Origin: Actinocorallia aurantiaca
Lineage (GTDB): Bacteria; Actinomycetota; Actinomycetes; Streptosporangiales; Streptosporangiaceae
Reading direction: 5' to 3'
NCBI RefSeq assembly: GCF_039533685.1
Contig: NZ_BAAATZ010000001.1
Coordinates: 62,001 to 126,000 of the forward strand
DNA: 64,000 nt
The notes beneath the pieces are model-generated. The model saw only the letters and a list, made by a program, of their open reading frames with translations. It did no database searches and was not told where the DNA came from. Both the position numbers and the translations under genes were made by a program. Of this stretch, positions 50,671 through 58,628 are shown piece after piece. The stretch's first letter is position 1, and each line of letters starts with the position of its first letter.

Positions 50671-52281
50671 TCAGTCCCGCCTGCGCAGCACGGGCTCGGG
50701 GTCCACGAACGAGACGGGGTCCGCGGAGCGCGCAGGTGGGACCCGCCCGGGAGCGGCCTCGTCCGCGCCCTGTCCGTCGTAGACGCCCTCCCGCTCGTCG
50801 GCCGCGTAGGCCGCCTCGTACTGGTCGGTCTCGTACCGGTCGTCGTCGGCGGCCGCGTCGGCCGCGCGGCGGCTCCCGAGCCTCGTCCTGCGGGGGCGGC
50901 GCTCCCGGAACATCCACCAGTTGACCAGCCAGGCCGAGCAGGCGGCGGCCAGGCCCACCTCCAGGGTGGCCAGCAGCCCGATCTGCCAGGCCGACGGCCC
51001 CATGGTGGCCATGCGGTGGCCGCCCAGCGGGCCGCCGGACAGCGCCGCCAGGATCATCATCACGCCGCCGGTCAGCACGCCCGACAGGAACCCCCACAGG
51101 GGGGCCGCCTCGTAGACCGCGCTGGGGAAGGACCGCACGGTCAGCGCCCCGCCGACCGCGCCGGCCAGGAAGGGCGCGAGCAGCGCGAAGAGCGAGACCA
51201 CCGGGGCGGGCCCCGGCTCGGGCAGCGCGGCCAGCAGCGGGAAGGACGGCAGCGCGCCCAGGAAGACCCCGGTGGGCGAGACGCTGGTGCCCGCCCCGAC
51301 CGAGAAGCCGGGGCCGACCGCGAAGGACATGCCCCAGATGACGGCGTTCGGCAGGTAGGCGATCTCCACGAGCATCAGCAGCACCCCGCCGACGAGGTCG
51401 GGGGCGAGCATCCGGTAGACGTCGGCCGCCTCCTCATGGTGGTAGGCCAGGGAGCCGCCGGTCAGGAGCGCGCCCGCGGCGGTCAGCACGGCCAGCGAGC
51501 CGAGCACCCCCGTCACCACCGACCTGGGCCGGTCGGGCAGCAGCCGCAGCAGCGCCCCGAAGCCCGAGCGCACCCGGCCCCTGGACGCGGAGATGGCGCG
51601 GGCGGCGCCCAGCCCCCCGGCGACGAAGGCCAGCGAGAAGCACGCCAGGAACGCCTGCCAGGGTGAGGCCTCCAGGCTGGGGGTGCGGGCGAGCAGCGCC
51701 AGCATCACGGCGAACGTCGCGTAGGGCGCGGCCAGCAGCAGGGAGACCTGGACCACGCCGATCCGCCTGCGGTACCGCTGTTCGGCGGCCCGGATGATCC
51801 AGCCGCCGCCCCGGTAGAGCAGTCCGGCGGGCAGCAGGATCAGGCCCAGCGGCAGCAGCCCGACCCGGCCGCCGGACGTGGTGAAGCCCGCGTGGTGGGC
51901 CACCAGCCAGAAGTTGACGGCGGTGCGGAACACTCCGGGCAGGCCGGGTCCGAGCGTGCTGCGGGGCGCGGCGACCCAGCCCACGAGCGTGATCGTCGTC
52001 AGGACGGTGAGTCCGAGCCCCATGCACCAGGCGGCGGCGACCATTCCGGTGACGGCGAGCGGGCGCGCGGGTCCGCCGCCGCCTCGCGGCGGGCGCTCCC
52101 CGGTCTCGTCCGCCCGCTCCCCCGAGCCGCCCTTCCCTCCGGTCCGCTCCGGCTCGTCCGCGGCGTCCTCCGCCACCGCCTCGGCGGTCTCCCGGCTCTC
52201 GGCGGCCAGGGTCTCCGGCGAGTCGTTGTCCCGGACGACCCGGAGCCTGCGTTTCCCGGAGGGCTGCTCGACGTTGCTCAT
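50671..52281 (-). CDS. DUF6350 (PerM-like) polytopic membrane protein
   Basis: 536-aa protein with a charged N-terminal region of about 80 residues, about 10 membrane helices (80-470), and an acidic, disordered C-terminal tail with repeated Asp/Glu/Tyr (about 475-536). Position between sucCD and purNH and the helix pattern match the DUF6350 family of actinobacterial cell-division-associated membrane proteins. The start is ATG 52281 (MSNVEQPSGKRRLRVVRD); no strong ribosome-binding site is visible. The function is not established. Confidence 0.82.
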   Translation of the reverse strand: MSNVEQPSGKRRLRVVRDNDSPETLAAESRETAEAVAEDAADEPERTGGKGGSGERADETGERPPRGGGGPARPLAVTGMVAAAWCMGLGLTVLTTITLVGWVAAPRSTLGPGLPGVFRTAVNFWLVAHHAGFTTSGGRVGLLPLGLILLPAGLLYRGGGWIIRAAEQRYRRRIGVVQVSLLLAAPYATFAVMLALLARTPSLEASPWQAFLACFSLAFVAGGLGAARAISASRGRVRSGFGALLRLLPDRPRSVVTGVLGSLAVLTAAGALLTGGSLAYHHEEAADVYRMLAPDLVGGVLLMLVEIAYLPNAVIWGMSFAVGPGFSVGAGTSVSPTGVFLGALPSFPLLAALPEPGPAPVVSLFALLAPFLAGAVGGALTVRSFPSAVYEAAPLWGFLSGVLTGGVMMILAALSGGPLGGHRMATMGPSAWQIGLLATLEVGLAAACSAWLVNWWMFRERRPRRTRLGSRRAADAAADDDRYETDQYEAAYAADEREGVYDGQGADEAAPGRVPPARSADPVSFVDPEPVLRRRD

Positions 52282-52356
52282 CCCGTCATGCTGGCACTCC
52301 CGCCGGACTCTTCGCCCCTGCCCGCACGGCGTGTCGCATTCGTCCGGGAAAAGAGA

Positions 52357-52391
52357 AAGACCGCCTCCCCCGCGAAAGGGAAGGCGGTCTT
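52357..52391 (-). terminator. Rho-independent terminator after sucCD
   Basis: AAGACCGCCT pairs with AGGCGGTCTT (10 bp, extended by three inner G-C pairs around a bulge). Read on the minus strand it is followed by TTTCTCTTTTCCC, the clearest U-rich tail of any hairpin here. It ends the sucC-sucD transcript after structured repeat B. Confidence 0.85.
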
Positions 52392-52403
52392 GGTGAGAAA
52401 CTC

Positions 52404-52476
52404 GGGAACAGCCAACCGCAGCGAAGCGAGGATCGGCTGTTCCCCCCACGGGGGCCTGGGGGTCGCCCCCCAGACC
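52404..52476 (-). repeat. Structured dispersed repeat, copy B
   Basis: This copy lies 8 nt past the sucD stop and has the same orientation relative to its upstream gene as copy A. Minus-strand reading: GGTCTG and then the GGGGG-CGAC-CCCC hairpin (plus-strand 52456-52473), then a 10-bp stem GGGAACAGCC/GGCTGTTCCC (plus-strand 52404-52413 and 52435-52444). That stem closes a loop with GATCCTCGCTTCGCTGCGGT. The loop matches copy A at 18 of 20 bases, while the stem sequence is entirely different but still pairs. Confidence 0.7.
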
Positions 52477-52483
52477 GACGCGA

Positions 52484-53371
52484 CTAGAGGTTCTTCATGA
52501 TCTCGCGCATGAGGCGGGCGGTCTCGCTCGGGGTCTTGCCGACCCGGACGCCGACCTTCTCCAGCGCTTCCTTCTTGGCCTGGGCGGTGCCGGAGGAGCC
52601 CGACACGATGGCGCCCGCGTGGCCCATGGTCTTGCCCTCGGGGGCGGTGAAGCCCGCGACGTAGCCCACGACCGGCTTGGTGATGTTCTTCTCGATGTAG
52701 GCCGCGGCCCGTTCCTCCGCGTCGCCGCCGATCTCGCCGATCATCACGATCGCGTCGGTCTCGGGGTCGTCCTGGAAGGCCTGCAGGGCGTCGATGTGGG
52801 TGGTGCCGATGATCGGGTCACCGCCGATGCCGACGCAGGTCGAGAAGCCGAAGTCGCGCAGCTCGAACATCATCTGGTAGGTCAGGGTGCCGGACTTGGA
52901 CACCAGGCCGATGCGCCCGCCGGGGGTGATGTCGGCGGGGATGATGCCGGCGTTGGACTTGCCGGGGGAGGCGATGCCGGGGCAGTTCGGACCGATGATG
53001 CGGGTCTTGTTGCCCTTGGCGATGGCGTGCGCCCAGAACTCGGCGGAGTCCTGCACGGGCACGCCCTCGGTGATCACCACGGCCAGCGGGATCTCGGCGT
53101 CGACCGCCTCGACCACGGCGTCCTTGGTGAACTTCGGCGGGACGAAGACCACGGAGACGTCCGCGCCGGTGGCCTCGATGGCCTCGGCCACGGTGCCGAA
53201 GACCGGCAGGTCCTGGCCCTCGAGGGTGATGGTGGTGCCGGCCTTGCGGGCGTTGACGCCGCCGACGACCGTCGCGCCCGAGCGCAGCATGCGGGCGGCG
53301 TGCTTGGAGCCCTCGCCGCCGGTGATGCCCTGGACGATGATCTTGCTGTTCTCAGTGAGCCAAATGGCCAT
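52484..53371 (-). CDS. sucD: Succinyl-CoA synthetase alpha subunit
   Basis: 295-aa alpha subunit, with the CoA-binding Rossmann domain (KIIVQGITGGEGSKHAARML) and the phospho-His loop GHAGAIVSGSSGTA, whose His is the catalytic phosphorylated residue. The signature GRIGLVSKSGTLTYQMMFEL and the segment RIIGPNCPGIASPGKS are also seen. The ATG at 53371 overlaps the sucC stop by one base (TAATG). It forms the heterodimer with SucC that interconverts succinyl-CoA and succinate with ATP or GTP synthesis. Confidence 0.97.
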   Translation of the reverse strand: MAIWLTENSKIIVQGITGGEGSKHAARMLRSGATVVGGVNARKAGTTITLEGQDLPVFGTVAEAIEATGADVSVVFVPPKFTKDAVVEAVDAEIPLAVVITEGVPVQDSAEFWAHAIAKGNKTRIIGPNCPGIASPGKSNAGIIPADITPGGRIGLVSKSGTLTYQMMFELRDFGFSTCVGIGGDPIIGTTHIDALQAFQDDPETDAIVMIGEIGGDAEERAAAYIEKNITKPVVGYVAGFTAPEGKTMGHAGAIVSGSSGTAQAKKEALEKVGVRVGKTPSETARLMREIMKNL

Positions 53372-54555
53372 TACGCACCTACCGCGGCGAGTTCGGCGGC
53401 GCGGCGGGCCGCGTCGTCCATGGTTTCGACCTGCTCGACGCCCTTGAGGGCGGCGTCGTTGAGGATCTGACGGCCGAGCTCGGCGTTGTTGCCGTCGAGC
53501 CGGACGACCAGCGGGCGGTCGACGGTCTCGCCGCGAGAGGCGAGCAGCTCGTAGGCGGAGACGATGCCGTTGGCGACCGCGTCGCAGGCGGTGATGCCGC
53601 CGAAGACGTTGACGAAGATCGACTTGACCGCGGGGTCGGAGAGGATGATCTCCAGGCCCGCCGCCATGACCTCGGCGGACGCGCCGCCGCCGATGTCGAG
53701 GAAGTTCGCGGGCTTCGGCGAGCCCGAGAACTCCTCGCCGGCGTAGGCGACGACGTCGAGCGTGGACATGACCAGGCCCGCGCCGTTGCCGATGATGCCG
53801 ACGCTGCCGTCGAGCTTGACGTAGTTGAGGTCCTTCTCCTTGGCCTTGGCCTCCAGCGGGTCGGCCGCGGCCTTGTCCTCCAGCTGCGCCTGGCGCGGCT
53901 GGCGGAAGGAGGCGTTCTCGTCCAGGGAGACCTTGCCGTCCAGCGCCCGCACCTGGTCGTCGGCGGTGAGGATCAGCGGGTTGACCTCGACGAGCGTGGC
54001 GTCTTCCTTGACGAAGACCTGCCACAGCTTGGCGATGATGTCGGTGGCGCCGTCCACGGCGACCTCGGGCAGCCGGCCGGCGACGACGATCTCGCGGGCC
54101 TTCGCCTCGTCCACGCCGGTCAGCGGGTCGATCGCGATGAGGGCCAGCTTGTCGTGCGGCACGTCCTCGATCTCCACACCGCCTTCGACGGTGCAGATGC
54201 TGAGGTAGGTGCGGTTCGCCCGGTCCAGCAGGAAGGAGAAGTAGAACTCCTGCGCGATCGCGCTGCCTTCCTCGACCAGGACCTTGTGGACCGTGTGGCC
54301 CTTGATGTCCATGCCGAGGATCTGGTTCGCGAGTGCTTCGGCCTCGTCGGCGGTGTCGGCCAGCTTGACGCCGCCGGCCTTGCCGCGGCCGCCGGTCTTG
54401 ACCTGGGCCTTGATGACGACCTTCTTGCTGCCGGCCGCGAAGAGTTCTTCCGCGTAGGTCCGGGCCTCTGCCGGGGTGAAGGCGACCTTGCCGGTGGGCA
54501 CCGGTACGCCGTATTCGGCGAAGAGTTCCTTCGCCTGATGTTCGAACAGGTCCAC
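53371..54555 (-). CDS. sucC: Succinyl-CoA synthetase beta subunit
   Basis: 394-aa beta subunit with an ATP-grasp fold. The start MDLFEHQAKELFAEYGVPVP is the universal SucC N-terminus (GTG 54555, with AAAGGA upstream). Further motifs: VKTGGRGKAGGVKLA, LVEVNPLILTADDQ and the C-terminal FVNVFGGITACDAVANGI, the CoA-ligase part. The longer frames to 54612 and 54634 cross the leader palindrome and lack family support. It is the first gene of the sucCD operon. Confidence 0.97.
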   Translation of the reverse strand: MDLFEHQAKELFAEYGVPVPTGKVAFTPAEARTYAEELFAAGSKKVVIKAQVKTGGRGKAGGVKLADTADEAEALANQILGMDIKGHTVHKVLVEEGSAIAQEFYFSFLLDRANRTYLSICTVEGGVEIEDVPHDKLALIAIDPLTGVDEAKAREIVVAGRLPEVAVDGATDIIAKLWQVFVKEDATLVEVNPLILTADDQVRALDGKVSLDENASFRQPRQAQLEDKAAADPLEAKAKEKDLNYVKLDGSVGIIGNGAGLVMSTLDVVAYAGEEFSGSPKPANFLDIGGGASAEVMAAGLEIILSDPAVKSIFVNVFGGITACDAVANGIVSAYELLASRGETVDRPLVVRLDGNNAELGRQILNDAALKGVEQVETMDDAARRAAELAAVGA

Positions 54556-54586
54556 GAGGAGACGTCCTTTGAGGGATCGACGGGTG

Positions 54587-54612
54587 GTGATGACCGCACG
54601 TGCGGTAATCAC
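54587..54612. promoter_or_regulatory. 26-bp near-perfect palindrome in the sucCD leader
   Basis: GTGATGACCGCAC-GTGCGGTAATCAC has 12 of 13 symmetric positions on each side. It begins 32 nt upstream of the sucC start. Its size and symmetry indicate an operator for a dimeric regulator. It would allow TCA-cycle control of succinyl-CoA synthetase. No regulator gene is adjacent. Confidence 0.6.
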
Positions 54613-54771
54613 GGCGGTCCGCTCCGGCAGGCAAGCCTAGCCAACGGGCTCGGCGGCACAGACCGGCGGGCTCGATTACTCACCAGTAGTCAAGGGAAGA
54701 CCGTTCTTGTGTCAATCTTCCACCCGCGTTTGATGTACTAATTAGAGCTTTTGTCGGTTTTAGGGAGCAGC

Positions 54772-56139
54772 GTGCGGCGTCAGATACGGCGAACGGCCGC
54801 GGTCCTCACCCTGTTGGCCATCCTCGCCACCTGCGGCGCGCAGGACCCCGACGGCAGCACCGCCCGCTGGAACAGCCCCGGCCTCCTCGGCGGCGGAGGC
54901 TGGCCCTTCCTCAGCAGCCCGATCAGCGAGGCCGAGGCCGAGGACGCCTCCTACCTGCCGGGCAGCTCGGTGCTCCGGCTCCCCGACGGGCGGGTCAGGC
55001 TGATCCCGCACGGCGCGACGGAGCCCGTCACCGTCCCCGCCGACGACCCCCGTGCGGTCGCCGCCGTCAAGGGGGACCAGGACTGGCTGAGCCGGGGAAA
55101 GGTCCCCGGCGCGGCGGCCGGACATCAGGACATGGCCTCCCGCGCCCTGCTCGACCTGCGGCTGCTCACCTCGCCGTCGGGCGTGTCCACCGCCTCCTGG
55201 TACGGCATCTGGAACTACACCTGGCCGCGTGACGCCGCCTTCCACGCCGCCGCCTTCGCCGTCACCGGCCACCTGGACGAGGCCCGCCTGGTGCTGTCGT
55301 TCCTGGCCCGGGTCCAGGGCGACGACGGACGCTGGGCCACCCGGTACCGCGCCAACGGCAGCCCGGTGAACGACGGCCGCTTCGTCCAGCTCGACGAGAT
55401 CGGCTGGGTGCTCTGGGCGTCCTGGTTCACCGGCCGGTACGCCGACGAGGACCTCGCGCCCTGGGACATGGTGAAGCGCGCCGCCGACTGGATCGCGGAC
55501 AACCTCGGGGACGACGGGCTGCCTCCCGCGTCCTCCGACTACTTCGAACGGCACCCGTCCACCGAGCAGGTCCCGGACCGGCCCACGCTGGGCGTCTCCG
55601 CCCCCCTGCTGGCGGGCCTGCGCGCGGCCGCCGCGATCGCCGGGGACGAGCACCGGAGGGAGGCTTCCCGCTGGCGGTCCGCCGCGAGACGCCTGGACTC
55701 GGCCATCAGGCGCGAATACGGCGTGCACGGCTATCCCCGCTCTCCCCTGGAGGGCGGGAACATGGACGCCTCTGTGACTTTTCTCGCACCTCCGTTCGCG
55801 CCCGAGGACCGGCGCGTCACCAGCGCGCTCGCCGTCGCCGTCGACCGGTTGCGGATCGAGGAGAACGGCGGCCTCCTGCCCGGGGAGCGCTGGGCGGGCG
55901 CCAAGACCCAGGCGTGGACGCCCGAGGTGGCGATGTTCGCGCTGGCCGAGACCGCGTCCGGGCGCGAGACCGGCTGGCTGGACTGGCTGTCGGAGCACCG
56001 CACCCCGCTGGGCGTGCTGCCCGAGCGGGTGGACGAGGAGGGCGAGCCGCACTCCGTGGCGCCGCTGGGCTGGACGGCGGCGCTGGTGCTGCTGGCGCTG
56101 GCCGCGCAGGAGGAGCCGCTGCCGATCCCGCCCTCGTGA
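54772..56139 (+). CDS. GH15-like (glucoamylase-type) lipoprotein
   Basis: 455-aa putative lipoprotein. The signal ends in LAILATC with Cys21 as lipobox cysteine. From about residue 140 the (alpha/alpha)6-barrel motifs appear: ASWYGIWNYTWPRDAAFHAAAF, FLARVQGDDGRWATRY, and QTQAWTPE-like KTQAWTPEVAMFALAE. The WPRD and the acidic residues around it fit glycoside hydrolase family 15, though a full catalytic pair cannot be assigned. GTG 54772 has GGGAG 4 nt upstream; an in-frame TTG at 54751 is less likely. It is divergent from sucCD, with 216 nt between. Confidence 0.75.
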   Translation: MRRQIRRTAAVLTLLAILATCGAQDPDGSTARWNSPGLLGGGGWPFLSSPISEAEAEDASYLPGSSVLRLPDGRVRLIPHGATEPVTVPADDPRAVAAVKGDQDWLSRGKVPGAAAGHQDMASRALLDLRLLTSPSGVSTASWYGIWNYTWPRDAAFHAAAFAVTGHLDEARLVLSFLARVQGDDGRWATRYRANGSPVNDGRFVQLDEIGWVLWASWFTGRYADEDLAPWDMVKRAADWIADNLGDDGLPPASSDYFERHPSTEQVPDRPTLGVSAPLLAGLRAAAAIAGDEHRREASRWRSAARRLDSAIRREYGVHGYPRSPLEGGNMDASVTFLAPPFAPEDRRVTSALAVAVDRLRIEENGGLLPGERWAGAKTQAWTPEVAMFALAETASGRETGWLDWLSEHRTPLGVLPERVDEEGEPHSVAPLGWTAALVLLALAAQEEPLPIPPS

Positions 56140-56148
56140 CGCGCGCCG

Positions 56149-57894
56149 TCAGCCGGCGAGGGCCAGCCGGATGTCCAGGTCGTCGGGGGCGAGCTCCAGC
56201 GCGCGGGTCAGGTCGGCCACGGCCTCCCGCTCGCGTCCCGCCGCGCGCAGCGCCATCGCCCGGTTGAACAGCAGGCCCGGCTCCTCGGCCAGCCCGACGG
56301 CCCGGTCCAGGTCCGCGACGGCGTCGGCGACCTTGCCCAGCTCGTAGGCGAGCATGCCGCGCCCGGCCCAGGCGGCCGCCAGCGAGGGCTCGTGCCGCAG
56401 CGCCTCCTCGAACGCCGCCCAGGCCCGCGCCACGTCTCCGATCGCGCTCTCCACCTGGCCCAGCGCGCACAGCAGGTAGGGGTTGCCCGGGTCGGCGGCC
56501 AGGCCCGCCTCGGCGTCGGCGCGGGCCCGTTCGTGCTCGCCCCCGGCCGCCAGCAGGCCTGCCCGGTTGACCAGCGCGTCGACGAAACCGGGATCCAGTT
56601 CCAGCGCGTAGTCCAGGTCGGCCAGCGCCGCCTCGTGCTCGCCGCGCGCGAAGCGCACCTCGGCGCGGTTGTAGTAGGCCTCGGGGAACGGCGGGCCCAC
56701 CCGCATCGCGGTCTCGTAGTCGGCGACCCCCTCGTCCTCGCGGCCCAGCGCGACCAGCAGGTTTCCGCGGTCCACGTAGTAGTCCGGGTAGCCGGGGTCG
56801 GCGTCGACCACCGCGTTCAGGTCCGCCAGCGCGGCCTCCGGGTCGCCGTGCTGGACGAGCAGTTGGGCGCGGTTGGCGCGCAGAACCATGCGGTGGACCG
56901 CCTGGGATCCGGCGGGCAGGTCGGTCTCGGCGAGCTCGATCGCCTCCTCGACCAGGGCCAGCGCCTCGTCCCGCAGGCCGCGCCGCGCCTGGATGAGGGC
57001 CTTGCCGTTGAGGTCGAAGCCGAGCTTGACCGCGCGGTCCTCCCGGCCGGGCAGCAGCCCGCACAGCGCGATCCCGATGTTGACGAGGCCGAGCGCGGCC
57101 TCCAGGTCGCGGCGGCCCGGGTCGTGGTGGCGGGCCAGGAGCATCGCGCTGGTGTAGGCGATGGTGGAGTGCCAGAACGGGTCGGTGGTGTGGGTGCGCG
57201 CGTATCCCAGCAGTTCCTCGGCCTCCTCCTCCCGCTTCAGCGAGGCCAGGCCGATGGCCGTCGCGTGGACGATCGCCCACCAGTCCTCGGTGCCCGGCTC
57301 GGCGACCTCGGTGCCGAAGACGGCGCGGCGGCCGATCTCGACCGCCGCCTCGTGGCAGCCCCGTTCCTGGCACCACTCCACGGCGTCGCGGTGCCGGGCG
57401 GCGTCCCCGTCCTCCCACAGGCCGGCCCAGAACCCGTCGCGCTCCTCGGCGCCGGGCGCGTCGCAGGTGACGATCGTCAGCTGCGGCACGCGGCGGGCCA
57501 GCACGCCGATCAGCTCCTTGTCGGCGGGGTCGGCCTCGGCGTAGGAGGTGACGAGGAAGGTGCGGGGCTCGGTGACCGCGTCGCGCACGAACTCCGCGAA
57601 GCCGTTCGCGATCCGCAGCGTGCGCTGCGGCGCGGGCACGAGGATGCGCTCCTCGCGGGGGAGCGACTCGGCGACGGTGGTGCGCAGCACGGGGACCGCG
57701 AGGTCGGGGGCGATGGCGCGCAGCTCGATGTCGTGCGCGGCGATCGAGGACATCGGGGCCCTGGGGACCAGCGCCCGCGCCAGCGCGGAGGCCGCCGCGT
57801 AGGGTCCGCCCAGCCTCCGGTCGGCCCCGGCGGAGGCGAGGACGGGCGGGACGTCCGCGGGCACGCGGGGTTCGGCCACCAGCAGGTGCGGCAC
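56149..57894 (-). CDS. Tetratricopeptide-repeat protein with degenerate ATPase-like N-terminus
   Basis: 581-aa protein. The C-terminal half (about 260-580) is a chain of TPR units such as ALADLDYALELDPGFVDALV and ALRAAGREREAVADLTRALE. The N-terminal 150 residues resemble the ATPase core of STAND/AAA-type signalling proteins but lack a P-loop: RTLRIANGFAEFVRDAVTEP, then TFLVTSYAEADPADKELIG and LTIVTCDAP, in the place of Walker B and sensor strands. The start GTG 57894 has GGAGGAGGAG upstream. The function is unknown; a scaffold role is inference. Confidence 0.75.
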   Translation of the reverse strand: MPHLLVAEPRVPADVPPVLASAGADRRLGGPYAAASALARALVPRAPMSSIAAHDIELRAIAPDLAVPVLRTTVAESLPREERILVPAPQRTLRIANGFAEFVRDAVTEPRTFLVTSYAEADPADKELIGVLARRVPQLTIVTCDAPGAEERDGFWAGLWEDGDAARHRDAVEWCQERGCHEAAVEIGRRAVFGTEVAEPGTEDWWAIVHATAIGLASLKREEEAEELLGYARTHTTDPFWHSTIAYTSAMLLARHHDPGRRDLEAALGLVNIGIALCGLLPGREDRAVKLGFDLNGKALIQARRGLRDEALALVEEAIELAETDLPAGSQAVHRMVLRANRAQLLVQHGDPEAALADLNAVVDADPGYPDYYVDRGNLLVALGREDEGVADYETAMRVGPPFPEAYYNRAEVRFARGEHEAALADLDYALELDPGFVDALVNRAGLLAAGGEHERARADAEAGLAADPGNPYLLCALGQVESAIGDVARAWAAFEEALRHEPSLAAAWAGRGMLAYELGKVADAVADLDRAVGLAEEPGLLFNRAMALRAAGREREAVADLTRALELAPDDLDIRLALAG

Positions 57895-58105
57895 GGCTCC
57901 TCCTCCGAAGGACACACCGCTCCTCCCGGCGCCGACTCCAGGTCGACCGGTCGTGGAGCGGGCGGTCATGGATGCTTTGAGCAGCAACTATTCCGGTTTC
58001 CGCAGGTTTCCACCGAACCTTTGACCACAGCCGGACATAAGTCACAAACAGCCGGGTCGAGCAACCTTTCGCCCGCCGAATCCTCGCCTCCGGGAGTACC
58101 GCCGG

Positions 58106-58552
58106 TCAGCGCACCGGGCACTTCCCCCCACAGCCGGAGGCGTGCGCGGCCAGCGAACGGGACAGCTGCCGGGTGACGAAGCGGAGGCCGAAGCCGACGA
58201 TCCCGCCGGTGCCCGGGATCCGCGCGCCGGCCCGGGCCGACCACTCGATCAGGGTGCCGCCCTCGGGGGTCGGGGAGAGGCGTACGTCCGCGCGGTAGTC
58301 CTTGAACGGGGTGAGGGACACCATCTCGTAGGCGTAGTGCGAGGACGGCTCGTAGGCGACGACCCGCTCGCGCATGGGGAAGATCGCGCGGACCGCGCCC
58401 ACGCCGTCGGGGTCCGGGGCGCCCGACAGCGCCCGCCGGGACCGCGTGGGGATCCGCATCCAGACGGGCCAGGCCTCGGCCATCGCCAGATGGCGGAAGA
58501 CCTGCTCGGGAGGGGCTGAGGTGACGGCGGTGGCCACTGCGGTGCGGGTCAT
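58106..58552 (-). CDS. SRPBCC-family (polyketide cyclase/START-like) protein
   Basis: 148-aa SRPBCC helix-grip protein. The first strand and helix read AVATAVTSAPPEQVFRHLA and WPVWMRIPTRSRRA. Central strands follow with ERVVAYEPSSHYAYEMVS and GGTLIEWSARAGARIP, and the long C-terminal helix is GFGLRFVTRQLSRSLAAHA. It ends in a Cys-containing tail. The family binds hydrophobic ligands; the ligand is unknown. The start is ATG 58552 with no strong ribosome-binding site. Confidence 0.82.
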   Translation of the reverse strand: MTRTAVATAVTSAPPEQVFRHLAMAEAWPVWMRIPTRSRRALSGAPDPDGVGAVRAIFPMRERVVAYEPSSHYAYEMVSLTPFKDYRADVRLSPTPEGGTLIEWSARAGARIPGTGGIVGFGLRFVTRQLSRSLAAHASGCGGKCPVR

Positions 58553-58628
58553 GCACCGACTGTAAGACCGCCCTTACTCCCCCGACAAGGGGCCTCTTGT
58601 CCGTCCGCGCCCGTAGACTCGACAGACG

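Noticed and set aside
52484..54634. 716-codon frame that would fuse sequence to SucD
   Set aside because: The part before ATG 53371 is sucC in another frame; SucD is a standard 295-aa protein.
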